Shown here: one piece after another, positions 47,011-58,214 of the stretch
Numbering within the stretch: the first letter of the stretch is position 1
Layout: every line of letters begins with the position of its first letter
Assembly (NCBI GenBank): GCA_003439945.1
Contig: QVRM01002195.1
Coordinates: forward strand, 124,001-188,000
Origin: Dermanyssus gallinae
Lineage: Eukaryota > Arthropoda > Arachnida > Mesostigmata > Dermanyssidae
Reading direction: 5' to 3'
DNA length: 64,000 bases
Translations under genes and position numbers: made by a program
Notes under the pieces: model-generated
Database searches by the model: none
What the model saw: the letters and a program-made list of their open reading frames with translations, nothing else
What the model was told of the DNA's origin: nothing

Positions 47011-49575
47011 CAACCCGTCAACCTCAATTGCCACGACTTTGTCGGCTTTGATCCAACCTCTGGACTATTAACGTCTAGTTTTGTTTCTTGCACTTTGTTT
47101 AACGCCGCTCGTATAACAAAACAGTTTGCCTGTGATTCGCTGCTCCAGTACTGCCTATTGCACTCTCCGGACATTATATGCATATCTGAAACCTGGGCGT
47201 CTGCAGAAAACATATCATCGGCAGAGCTGTCACTGGGAGGCCGCTACTCTGTATTTCGTAAGGACCGTATCGGGCGCTGTGGAGGCGGAGTATGCATACT
47301 TTGCAAACCTGAGCTGGGGTGTTGCGACATCGACATCGGCGATACTTGTGCTGAAGTTGTCGCCATCGACGTGCTACGCGGAACCGATCAGTGCCATCGT
47401 GTAATATGTGCTTATTTTTCTCCAACCGGTTCTTCCGCCGAGCTAGCGCAACGAATGCGCACATTATGCGACGCTTTAGATGACTTAGTTCAAGTTAGCT
47501 GGCCCGTCATTTTGACCGGCGACTACAATCAACCTGGAATAGATTGGACCACAGGAGGCCTTAACTTCTCCTCAGAAACTAAGGAACACATCTTCAGCTC
47601 ATTCTGTTGCTCTGCCGGACTTGTGCAACTTGTCACGGTTCCCACACGGGGGCAGAATATTCTGGATTTGCTACTTACTGATAATGAAGATTTAATCACT
47701 GATATTACTGTGAGTGAATCTCCAGTAAAATCGGATCATCTTGCCGTATCCTTCAAAATTGCTGCAAAAAGACAAGAGCGTATTGTAGGTCCATCGCTGA
47801 ACTTTTTTAAAGCTGACTATAATGCGATGGCTGCGACCCTGGCAGTCATCAATTGGCGTCACCTTTTTGCGCAATGCCAATCAGTGGAAGCCCAGTACTG
47901 CTCTTTCCTAACTATCATATCCGACCTTGTGAAAGGATATACTCCAAAGATGGTTCAACGAACATCCCCACTACATGATTTTATAGACAGGGCTGCTCAA
48001 AAACTGAATAATAGTGTACCTTTCTCTCGAAGACATACACGCCTCTCGCGTAGTTTGGCGCGCACAGCATTGCGTTGTCGGCGCTTGGAGGAAGCTAATT
48101 TGGATATCCGCGACGCTAAGGACTTCTTCCGATATGCAGGCCGACGTCTTAAACTACAGACCGGGGTAGCGCCGCTTATACACGAACAAGGCACCGCAGT
48201 CGAAGATGGACACAAAGCTGAGGTTCTGCTGAGCTACTTCAAAAGTGTATACATAGAGCCTCAGAACGTCTCCGCCGGCGGAATCAAGCAAACGGCCCAG
48301 ATACTCAACGACATTGAATTCCATCCCTTTACTGTGCTTCAAAAACTTCGAAATCTGCAACGCAAAAGCACCTATACGCCCGACAAGTTACCACCCATTG
48401 TATTCAAAGAACTGTCCGAGTTTCTAGCGGAGCCACTGTCATTAATTTTCTCTCGTTCCTTCGAAGATGGCGAAGTTCCCACCATCTTCCGTGAATCCAT
48501 TGTCACACCTGTACACAAAAAGGGCTCTAGAGCAACCGCTGAAAACTACCGGCCTATTGCTCAGTGTGTTATTCCCTGCTTAATCATGGAGAAAATAGTT
48601 GTTGATTGTATCTATAATTTCTTATCCTCCAACCAACTTTTAGATAATCAGCAACACGGATTCACTAAGGGACGATGGACGGCAACCCAATTATTGGAGG
48701 TCTCCCATGACTGGGCCCTGGCGCGAAATCACGGATCCCCGCTCCATATTGTTTATTTTGACTTTTCGCGTGCTTTCGACCGGGTTGATCACCAAATTTT
48801 ATTAACAAAGATGGAATTGCTAGGCATCGGACCTAGGATTCTAAAATGGTGTCAAGCCTATCTTACTGACAGGAGTTTTAAGGTCAGGGTAAGAAGTGCT
48901 ACGTCTGGTGCTGCTCCATGCCCTTCTGGAGTCCCGCAAGGCTCCTGCCTAGGGCCGCTCTTGTATTCAATTTTTGCCCAAGACCTCAAACTTGTCCTTG
49001 GCAAACTCGACGTAATTTACAAGCTCTATGCTGACGACTTAATGATATACGTCGAAGTCAAAGGCGAAAAAGACAAAGCCGAGTTGCAGAAAGCAATTGA
49101 TTCTGTCTTACTTTGGACCCATTTGAATAGAATGGAAATATCAACTTCAAAATGTGCCGTACTGAAAACAATAAAAGATAATACTGCATATTTTATGAAC
49201 GGCCATAGTATACCCGAAGTGTCAACATACAAAGACCTAGGTGTTACATTCGATTGTCATATGAAGTATACAACTCATATTGCCGAAGTTGTAAAATCTG
49301 CGTCTCGTCTGTGCAATCTCATTCTCAGAGCGTTTATTGTGCAAGACCCTGCAATGTACATAAAACTCTATAATACGCTTGTCGTCCCAAAGTGGACATA
49401 CTGCTCACACGTATGGACACCTTTCTATAAAAAAGATGTAGAACTGCTTCAGCGAGTGCAGGATAAATTTGTTCAACGAGTCGCGTGGCGCTGCAGTGTA
49501 AGACGTGAGAGTCTCGTACTCCCAAATGTGAGCGAGTACCAGATGCAAGTTGACCTCAGACTTTTAAACAACTAA
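47011..49575 (+). CDS. CR1-like ORF2: AP endonuclease and reverse transcriptase
   Basis: Open in the ORF1 frame from the codon after TGA 47008. The numbering here counts from TTG 47095. The endonuclease has SETW (Glu32), GDYN (142-145) and SDH (213-215). RT has FDFSRAFD (about 555), GVPQGSCLGP (about 612) and YADD (about 645), all intact. No AUG occurs in frame before 47455, which lies after the SETW glutamate, so normal initiation cannot make a complete enzyme. The frame ends at TAA 49575. The natural C-terminus (RPNNLRSVVSI... RVSRRAH) continues in the -1 frame to 49760, indicating a late frameshift. It nicks target DNA and primes cDNA synthesis in this family. Confidence 0.85.
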   Translation, partial: QPVNLNCHDFVGFDPTSGLLTSSFVSCTLFNAARITKQFACDSLLQYCLLHSPDIICISETWASAENISSAELSLGGRYSVFRKDRIGRCGGGVCILCKPELGCCDIDIGDTCAEVVAIDVLRGTDQCHRVICAYFSPTGSSAELAQRMRTLCDALDDLVQVSWPVILTGDYNQPGIDWTTGGLNFSSETKEHIFSSFCCSAGLVQLVTVPTRGQNILDLLLTDNEDLITDITVSESPVKSDHLAVSFKIAAKRQERIVGPSLNFFKADYNAMAATLAVINWRHLFAQCQSVEAQYCSFLTIISDLVKGYTPKMVQRTSPLHDFIDRAAQKLNNSVPFSRRHTRLSRSLARTALRCRRLEEANLDIRDAKDFFRYAGRRLKLQTGVAPLIHEQGTAVEDGHKAEVLLSYFKSVYIEPQNVSAGGIKQTAQILNDIEFHPFTVLQKLRNLQRKSTYTPDKLPPIVFKELSEFLAEPLSLIFSRSFEDGEVPTIFRESIVTPVHKKGSRATAENYRPIAQCVIPCLIMEKIVVDCIYNFLSSNQLLDNQQHGFTKGRWTATQLLEVSHDWALARNHGSPLHIVYFDFSRAFDRVDHQILLTKMELLGIGPRILKWCQAYLTDRSFKVRVRSATSGAAPCPSGVPQGSCLGPLLYSIFAQDLKLVLGKLDVIYKLYADDLMIYVEVKGEKDKAELQKAIDSVLLWTHLNRMEISTSKCAVLKTIKDNTAYFMNGHSIPEVSTYKDLGVTFDCHMKYTTHIAEVVKSASRLCNLILRAFIVQDPAMYIKLYNTLVVPKWTYCSHVWTPFYKKDVELLQRVQDKFVQRVAWRCSVRRESLVLPNVSEYQMQVDLRLLNN

Positions 49576-49788
49576 TCCGTAGTAATAATTTTAGTACCTT
49601 TTTTACAGTACGTCCAAATAATCTTCGTAGTGTGGTGTCAATTGCTCCACCGGAAGTTGCTAATGTCGATGTGGTGAATAATGCGTTCGCATGGAGAGTT
49701 TCGCGACGCGCCCATGTGTGTAAAGACTACACTGTGATACCAACACCCCTTTTTCAATAAAGGAGACTTTGTATTGTATTGTATTGTA
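49576..49788 (+). pseudogene. CR1-like ORF2 C-terminal tail in shifted frame, and 3' tail
   Basis: Reading from about 49566 in the alternate frame gives an uninterrupted tail ending at TAA 49758-49760, with AATAAA overlapping. Three to four TTGTA units follow. Confidence 0.65.
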
Positions 49789-51009
49789 AAGTCATCAGCG
49801 TACAGTATGACTTTGATGAGCGGATGCCTCGTGGTGATCCGTGAGGGTAGATCGCTTATAAGGACCGCGAATAGTAGCGGGCTGATGTTATCTCCCTGTG
49901 CAAACCCCGTCGTCTGCTCGAGACTATCGCGTAACACTACCCCGTCGTCGATTGAGATCATATTCTTCTGTAAAATAGCTCTGAGGAGTTCTGGTATCTC
50001 AAGCGGTACAGCAGATTTCGCGAGCTTTTCTAGTACTATCGAGCGTGAGAAATTCGTGGTAAACAGGTCTATCGTTGAAGACCCCATCGGTCCCATGAAC
50101 GTAAACACTGCCGGATCGTTCGCAATCCAGAAACCAAAGTCGGATAGCACATCAGTGAGGGCGACTGTTCTGCTATCTCCCGATTTATCGAGTCTTGCGT
50201 TTAAGTCTCTAGCGACGACGGCTTTGCCGTTTCGGGGGAGCAGTTGAGAGCAGCGAACCAGTTTCTCAATTATCTCCGACGAGCTTTCGGCACCTGGTGG
50301 CCTGGCGTACATAGCAATGATGCTGATGACTTCCACACATAAGACAACACAATTATCCTCAGCGAGCACTGCATCTAAACTTCCCAATCGGTGGTTGTAC
50401 AACACAGCCACTCCGCCACTTGCACGTCCAGTCTGGCTTAAGCGGATGGCGGGGCAGGACACAGAGTGAAATGTTGGTAGATGTATAGGGGTGGTAGACA
50501 CAGTTCCATAGAACTAGTTGTAAAACTTTTCTCTCCGGGTTTTTGCTTTGGGACCTCGACCCTTCTGTAGTGCTGTTTCTATGAAGTCGCTCAGCATGGG
50601 TTTGTCGGGTCTGGGAGACGATCGACGCCCGCTTGCTCGCAACGATTGCTGCTTCGTACGTTCGTTCGTACGCTCCCTCACAGGTCCATGGCGGCCGTGC
50701 GGTTGGTTGCACAGAAGGTAGATCTGACAGTCTAGTATTGCCGGGTTCTGGTAGCTCGAGGTAGGTACTGGCATCTTCTCCTTTTGCTTCGTCGCGCGCG
50801 CACTTCCCTTCGAGATGTTCGTCTACGAGCCGCCCATATTTGATTCGGTCGGGATTTTGTTCAACGGGATTGTGCGGGTACCTAAAAAAGTAGCAGACAA
50901 GGAGCAATTCGGTCGCTGCGGTCACTTCAAGGCTCCGGCAAACCCAGAAACTTTGCCGAAAAAACGTCCTTGTTGAATTCCATGCATTCGTCGTATCCAC
51001 AGATGGCAA
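49789..51009 (-). mobile_element. Non-LTR retrotransposon, 5' part (endonuclease and RT fingers/palm)
   Basis: Minus-strand frames read LQLVLWN (endonuclease start), ASGGVAVLYN, an Asp-Leu-Asn-Ala-Arg block (RDLNARLD), then GPMGSSTIDLF. There is an abrupt jump into RT (IPELLRAILQKN, GDNISPLLFAVLISDLPS, ILYADDFT). Sequence between endonuclease and RT is deleted, as is part of the endonuclease. The reading stops at YADDFT, exactly at the CR1-like tail. Confidence 0.75.
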
Positions 51010-51157
51010 TGACGTGAGTTAGTTGTGGGTTGTGGGGGTACAATACAATAATAGTAATGTAGCAACGTTTCAAGCCAGTGGTAATCCCCAATCATACATC
51101 GTGCAAAAAATGGGTTAACAAACGGGATTCCTTTTTTTGTAGAGAAAGAAGTGGAAA

Positions 51158-51979
51158 ATGAGGTGGCATCAGCGGACTCCGCAGCAGAGAAGCTCCCTGC
51201 AAGCGCAAAGCCGTATTGTGGGACTCCAACCTACTTATACTACTCGGCGGTGCACGGTTGCTTTCAGATCTCACGGGATCATTCCGACAATAACGAGAGT
51301 CTTCTTGTTCTTGAAGGAGCGTACCATTACTTGCACAATATCACAGGGCTATGAAACTGCATTTATAAGAGAAATAACAGGAACAGACCTTGTGTACACC
51401 CATGCCTGTGTCTGCAGAGACGTCGTCCAGCCAGATGGAGGCCACGGGCTGTCCTGTATTGTCAGCACACGTAGGCGAGCAAGACACCAAGCCTTGAACG
51501 AAACCTTTAGCAGAGCTCTACGATCCAGTGGTCTACCGTGCGTCCTGGAGCCCGTCGGACTAGACAGAGAGGGTGGAAAGAGACCTGACGGTCTGACCTT
51601 AACTCCGCTCGAGCGCGGATGCATGCTGGTTTGGGACGCGACAGTTACTGACTCATTAGCCCCTTCAATGGTCAGTGCTGGCGCGGCTCGGGCTGGTCAT
51701 GCATCGGCTCTCGCCGAGGCAGGCAAGGTTAGAAAGTACCAGAACATCGGTTACCCGTACGAGTTTCACCCACTTGCCTTCGAGACCCTTGGCGGGCCGG
51801 GTCCGTCTACTCGCAGTTTGCTACAGAAGGTCGGGAAGCGGCTAATTCTAGCCAGCGGAGACAAGCGAGCAAGTGATTTCCTCAGACAGCGTCTGTCGCT
51901 AGATGTGCAACGGGGCAATGCGGCCTCGGTTCGAGGAACCCTCCAGAAATGGCTGGTCCCTACACTGGACCCCCCGTAA
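51158..51979 (+). pseudogene. Retrotransposon C-terminal fragment with restriction-endonuclease-like domain
   Basis: A 273-codon frame whose first 75 codons look unrelated. After this it has a Cys/His cluster (CVCRD...HGLSC, 84-100), then Glu131, RPDG (142-145), VWDATV (158-163) and AEAGKVRKY (187-194). This matches the CCHC plus PD-(D/E)xK-like layout at the C-terminus of R2-type non-LTR elements and of related retroelement tails. No RT palm precedes it here. An AT-rich tail follows at 52035-52075. Domain assignment is by motif order only. Confidence 0.55.
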
Positions 51980-53259
51980 TGGTGCACACGTTCGCAGGGA
52001 CCCAAATGTCATGGTCTGACCGTGAATGATTTGAAATTGAATAAATATATATGATATATATAATATAAATATAAGAGAATTAACTACAGAGGTTCTGGAG
52101 GTATTTCACACATACACAGAGTCTTTTAGTAAGCTAAGTACAGTACCAGTATACCCGGAAAATGAATACGAGCAGGAGGAGTTTAAAACAAATGTATTTA
52201 ATTCAAGTGAAGCAAGCACCAAGAATGCCGGCACGAATGGCAAACTGGGTGCACGGTGTAAAAGGGTTATGCGTTCAGCCCGTTTTCGTTTAGATCGATA
52301 TCGATGGTTCTACGGTCAAACTGAACGTAATTTCAGGCTGTCGTCCGTTGGTGTCGGAGGATAGTAAATTGATCCTCCACTGGTAGTGCCAAATAGACAT
52401 GGGCCGAGGCTTTATTGGCTTGTTGAACTAAGGGCTACGCATAGAGAACAATATGCAGAAAACTCGACTTTCCCGATTCTGTCGGCCGAAATTGGATGCA
52501 AGCATTTACCCAGGGTTCGAACCGATCAATGTAGCCAAATCATGTAGTAGATAAACAGGTGAAAAGCGTAGATTTTCTCACAGATTTCCTGCAATCTCCC
52601 ACAAATTAGCTGTACAGTTCCAACGCCAAAGTCACCACGCTTCAGACCACGCAGGGTATCTACCTCATCGAGCTCGGTGGCGTAGTGCATTCGCGTACGC
52701 CTTGCGGCCAGAGGAGACACATAGATGCACCGGTTCGATCTCCGCCGTTGCACATTTGTCTTTATGAAGTCCGTCTTACAAAGCAATTTGAACGTAATTC
52801 CGTGGGCGTTAAATGTTGGCTAAATATCAGCCCGAAAAGTTGTCCTACACGCTAGCTGAAAAAGCTAATGCGTCTAAGGACACTTCTACATCGTCTTAGC
52901 TAGACTTATTTGAAAACAAACCTAAAAAAGAGCAAGCTAGTACAGTCTACAATCAAGTAATGCGATCATTAGCTATCGGCAAATTATTTAGGAAATCGGG
53001 AAAGCAAAGTTCGCACAGTTCGCGATGACCCTGAACCGAGAGAAAATATGTCAAATGGAGTTCAGAATATTATACTACGTCCAACAATATCGATAAGCAA
53101 CAAGCAAGCCTTGGACAGAATGCGCCCAAAGTGTGAGCACGTTTTAACTATACGTGTTTGATTTTTGAGCCGATTCGAAGGCTCCCTTCGTCGACACCGA
53201 CTTGTTACCGTTGACAGCGACGTACGGGCTAATCAGACAATCTTGAATCATCAATAACA
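51980..53259. other. Intergenic DNA without recognised genes
   Basis: AT-rich with no domain-bearing frame except the SINE head at 52672-52748. Confidence 0.5.
52672..52748 (+). repeat. tRNA-derived SINE head
   Basis: A-box GGTGGCGTAGTGCATTCGCG and, about 55 bp later, a B-box CCGGTTCGATCTCC, in tRNA-like spacing. Downstream body unclear. A divergent tRNA pseudogene is the alternative. Confidence 0.45.
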
Positions 53260-53264
53260 GAGCG

Positions 53265-53640
53265 TTTTTCTGTATGATGCCAATGGAGAGGTAGGCGACA
53301 TCCAACGGCTGCTAGTCCCGACGGCAGTAACACTCTTTCTTCTGAAGACTGTTCCAAAGCTGTATGGTCTTGTCAATGCGGGTAACTTTGTGTACGTAGT
53401 GTCAGGCGGTGCCCCGGTTGTTCAGATGATTCGATTGAAGTCGAAGACACAGTGTACAATATCATTTGAAAGCATTGTCTCGTAATGGGAAAATAAAGTT
53501 GAACTTGAAGTCCGACCGAGAGGTTGGAGACCTGGATTTTGTCCGTGCCTCTCATCTCTGGTTTTGCATGTGATAATCGCCACGTCTACATCAGACACAT
53601 AGTTAATGGCTATCATCACCTGGCCTGCTCAAATACAAAG
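53265..53640 (+). pseudogene. Non-LTR RT thumb fragment (plus strand)
   Basis: Plus-strand translation reads LYDANGEVGDIQRLLVPTAV, KLYGLV and, after frame changes, REVGDLDFVRASHLWF. It is clearly related to the minus-strand fragment at 54558-55440 but in opposite orientation. Confidence 0.6.
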
Positions 53641-54557
53641 TATCATGCTTGAGAGCACAGTCGCCTGCCTGATCCTTACGAAGAGATCACTGTACTGCCT
53701 CTCTCGAATGACATGCCAAGAGCAGCTGACAACAGTATAAGTAATCATGTTATATGTATACCCGTACATATTTTGGCTGAACTCAGTGTATGTAGCTAGA
53801 TAAGTCGCCAGTAAGGAAAGCGGCAAGCTTTAATTTAGTGGACCCTTTTTTTCAGTGGAAAGAAAAGCGTAGATGAATAAGAGCTGACAAATATAGATTG
53901 CTGGATATTTTGAGAAATGGTTAAATAGACGATATGTTTTTTTATAGTCCGTACCTCAAACACACTGCTCAAACAATATCATAATCGGTTTAAACGGATT
54001 GCACCCAGTAATAAATGAGCGGGACATCGGAGCGGGAACCGATAGATGTGAGGAGCTAAATGTGGTATTAAGTGATGTAGGCGGCACAATCAATCTACGG
54101 TGAAGACCGGTACAGAGAGCCTCTGTTTATATCATATTCATGCGTACCAGTGACCAAATAAAAGGGTTGGTGAACAACAATAGCGCCAGTAAAGTGTCAT
54201 CTGCAAAAAGACATATGGCAACTTGTAACACGGCATTGGTAAACTTTAAAGTGCCGTGACAAGGCAGTTTTACTGTGATGAATATTGCTCAGGCAAACTG
54301 CGATTTGCTTTCTTTGTCTAACCTGTCAAAGTACTGGCTAATCATTGTACTCTATTTGCCTTCTGAACTCATGAAAGGCTGTGTGCTTAGTGACTTTCTC
54401 CGATGTCTGCGCACAAGCGAGAAAAACGCGCATACAATTTGCTTTACAAACGCAGGTACTGTACTTTCGCCCATTGGTAATATTAAGTTATATCATCATA
54501 TTTTTTTCACTCATATTGAGTATGCATATAACATAAACACTTATACAGATTATACAA
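53641..54557. other. Non-coding DNA between inverted RT fragments
   Basis: AT-rich; no supported feature. Confidence 0.45.
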
Positions 54558-55440
54558 TTATACAGTCAGCTGCTCGCGGCATGTTATTCGAGAGAGGCAG
54601 TGCAGTGATCTCTTCGCAAGGGCCAGGCAGGCAGACGCATGAAACTTCGTACACACCTGAGAGCACAGTCGACAGACGCACTCGGTGTATTCCTCGTGGA
54701 AGCTCGTATCCGAACAAACCAGGTGATGATAGCCATGAACTATGTATATGGTATAGACGTGGCGATTGTCACATGCAAGACCAGACCAGAGGTGAGAGGC
54801 CATTAAAATATCCAGGTCTTCGGCCTCTCGTCGGACTTGTTCAACTTTATATTCCCATTCCGAGATAAAGCTCTCGAATGGTACTGTACGCGGCCGGCGT
54901 CTTCAACCTCAATCGAATTATCTCAACAACCGGTGCACAGCCTGACATTAGGTACACAAAGCGGCCCCTTGCCCGCATTGACAGACATAGTACTCGCTTC
55001 ATGTACTTTGTAAAACACCTTTCAAGCAAACTAAAGTTTGCCCGAGTGAGGTGTTTTCATACCCTGTAAAGACCATACATCAGCGCCGGAAAAATCTTGT
55101 AGTAGAAAAGCGCCACTGCCGTCGGGACGGACAGTCGCCGGACATCGCCTATCTCTCCATATAGAGAAATTAGGGCTGTGCGCGCTGTCTCGACGATGTG
55201 AGCAGTGAAGGTCGTCCCAGTATAATGAAGCCGAAGCCCCAGATACCGGAAAGAGGTGACAAATTCCAAGGATTGGCCGCCGCAACGTATAACGTCTTTA
55301 GCAGCCAATCGACTTTCTCTTCTGAATTTCATAGTTTTGGTCTTCTTGACGTTTATTTCCAGCCCTCTTGAGACAAGGAACACCTCCGCCAGAGAAGTAA
55401 TATTAAGTTATAGCATCCCGCACACAAATATTTATTAACT
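54558..55440 (-). pseudogene. Non-LTR RT thumb and C-terminal fragment (minus strand)
   Basis: Minus-strand frames, in order: FLVSRGLEINVKKTKTMKF, FVTSFRYLGLRL, VRRLSVPTAVALFYYKIFP, LERCFTKYMKRVL, and finally ASHLWSG...VHGYHHLVC with clustered Cys. Frame changes separate the blocks. Same family as 45063-45829 and 3375-3638. Confidence 0.65.
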
Positions 55441-55909
55441 GAAGTGTCTAATGTATATTAGTTACCTAAATAAATGTATCCAACAATATAAGTTGTAAGT
55501 GACGGTCGGTGCTGGTGCCTAAATAAATAGCCTACGCGTTTATTCTTCCTATAAGCTATCACCAGGATTTCTTCATCGAAACCCTCAAAAAGATGCACGC
55601 AAACCGGAGAGAGTCCGACTGTGGGTGGTTAGAAACAAGACGCATGTATTTTAGGTAAGCAAGAAATTTAATTGATCAAGAATTATGCAGTTACATTAAT
55701 TAAAATTAATTTGCGACTTAGATACTCGTGGTGATAATTTCAAGTTCTTAGTTTCAACCTAGCTTAATTACTTAGCCAGAGTTGCTTAGTTCGTTACATT
55801 GTGCCAAGCCAAATAAAACTGGCATAATATAAACAAACTATAGCCTGCAACAAGCTTGTATGGCATCCCCTAAAGCCTGTCTGGGAAAAATAATTACATT
55901 GGCTTTTAA

Positions 55910-55950
<41 letters not shown>

Positions 55951-58111
55951 GATAGCTACGAAAATTAGTCAGATAAGCACGTCGGATATAGGCTACTAAT
56001 TTTGTTTTTAACACATCCAATTATAATGTCATGTCAATGTATTATTTGTTGCATATTTCATATTTATGATTAGCCTTTTGACCAGGAACTAATAGTAGAC
56101 CAGTAGAAATCTGCAACGAAAGTCTTCCGCGGTTGCCTTTTTGCTTACGCCCATATGTAAATGCTATTGTGAGTCTTACGAGGTGTACGCAACTTACCAG
56201 TGAAAAAAATAACGAAGATTTATTTCGAGATTCTTTATAACAAACGAAACGCCACCCAAAGGTATCTTTACGTCTTATAAAGAGAGACATAGGATTCGAG
56301 TTTGTACACAGCGTTTACCTTTCCCGGGCCGTATATAGCTTAACGTCTAACTACTATATCTTAAGGTAAAGGTTGAACCGCTTGAAGACAGAGTACCGCT
56401 CCCGTCTACGCATCGATACATACTCTTAACCTCAAGCATTGACAAAATTGTTTCTTTTCTTGCATTATTTCTTTTTCCTTTTATGCATTATGCCCGTATT
56501 TGCCGCTGAGAGTTTCGCTTATGTATCGCTTGTTCTCTACTCGCCATTTCTGTTCTTAGACAGCCTCGTTTATTCTTTAAATTAGGAAGTTGGTTGTGAT
56601 CCTTACGCATAAACCTTGATTTTGAGAGGACTAAGCATCGTAACGTCGTACCACGTCTACTATCACGCTTGGTTCTACAAGGCCGAAGAAGCTACTTAAT
56701 GCTTGCGATCGTCACATTTCGTTCCTTCTGCGAGGGCAGGAACAAAGGAGTTGCACCTCTTTTTTCCCAGAAGCTGCTACCCGAAACTGCCCGAAATCAT
56801 CACTTCTAAAGCAACATAAAGCAATGCGGACAACTAAGGTCCACAGACAGCAAGTGAAGAATTCGCTTAGCGTGCTGGAAAGAACTTCTCCAACTGCTCA
56901 AACCCAATATGACAGGGCTAGCTTCATCGATACGTTTAGTCATTTAGTTGCTACTTCTATAGAACTTGTAGCAATGCTCTCTTCTAACAGAAAAGCGCAG
57001 AGGGAAAAAAGATACAACAACACCAACAACAGCACAGTAGCACAGTTTCTGGTGTTATTAGTGCTCCCGGGCGGCAAAAAGTGCAATTGCTTTCCTTGTC
57101 CGTGATTGATTGCACGCTCGCGTATCCGCTCACCTTTGGTACCACCCATGTTACGCACGCTGGCTCGACGAGCAGCCGGGAAGCGCGTGATACGACATCT
57201 TGACAGATACCTAGGCTAGCCGTTGGCCGCTATTACGCGCACCTTTCAGCATCCGCTCATCTGTTGTTATTATTGAGAACAGGCTGATAAGTGACGCAGT
57301 TAACAACATAGCAGCGGCGCCTAGTGTCATGACGTTTGTTATTGTCGTTGTTGTTGTTGTCATTCTTGTTTTTGTTGTTGTTGTTGTTGCTATAGCTGCT
57401 ATTGTTGTTGTCATTGTTGTTGTCACCGTCATAGCGCTGCTCTTCCTGCTTCCTAGCTCTCTCCTGGCTTTATAAAAGACCGTTTACAAGTGGTCGCCAG
57501 CCGGCGTTTACTGCTTACTCTACAAATACATCTGCCGTTACACTAACAACACCAGCAACATGTACTGTGTTGTTGCTGCTGTTGTTGTTGTATATACGAT
57601 TGTTCGACTAATGGAATTAAGCATCTGTCTGTAAGGCAACTGTGTAAGGGTAACTCTACTCTCATCGAGTGCCCAGAACCACAAATAGACCTACCAGCAC
57701 TGGTTGGCCGGCCAAAAGGAGAACAAAAAAGAGAAAACAAGATTAACAACCAGAAAACGTAATTGTCAAAGACGAAAGTGGGTCTTCTTCCCTGTTAACC
57801 ACGACAGCAACGGTGCAAAAGCGATAGCGGTGGCGGTAGCAGCGACGGCCGTGGCAAGAGCGGAGTTAGCGCAGCCAAACCATTGACCCGCACCCGATTG
57901 CTTTGCGATCGCCGCCCGTGGCGATATTTTGCCGTTCCAGTCATATCGACGCCAGTAATGGTATTTTGTCTACTACTACTATTATTACTACGAACCTGTA
58001 TATAGCTCGGCTGCCATCTGCGAGACATGCTCGCCTATCGCTATACCGTGATTCCGTGTATCTGTTAGGCAGTATCACACACATATTGCGTTTCTCTTTC
58101 TTTCTCGTTCG

Positions 58112-58153
<42 letters not shown>

Positions 58154-58176
58154 TAACTCTGTTGGAGGTACGATAG

Positions 58177-58214
<38 letters not shown>

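Larger units (their letters stand above)
45830..49788 (+). mobile_element. CR1-like non-LTR retrotransposon, nearly full length
   Basis: About 3.96 kb with a short 5' UTR, an ORF1 with PHD finger, an ORF2 with endonuclease and RT, an AATAAA overlapping the final stop, and a (TTGTA)n tail. It splits a minus-strand element near its YADD codons. The 5' end is placed where the minus-strand reading breaks, and a target duplication is not clear. The clade call rests on the PHD-bearing ORF1 and the EN-RT layout without RNase H. Confidence 0.85.

Noticed and set aside
52526..52786. 86-codon minus-strand frame as a gene
   Set aside because: It overlaps the tRNA-like SINE head on the other strand and has no recognisable domain.
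56824..57105. 93-codon plus-strand frame
   Set aside because: No domain, no splice context, ends in low complexity; chance frame.
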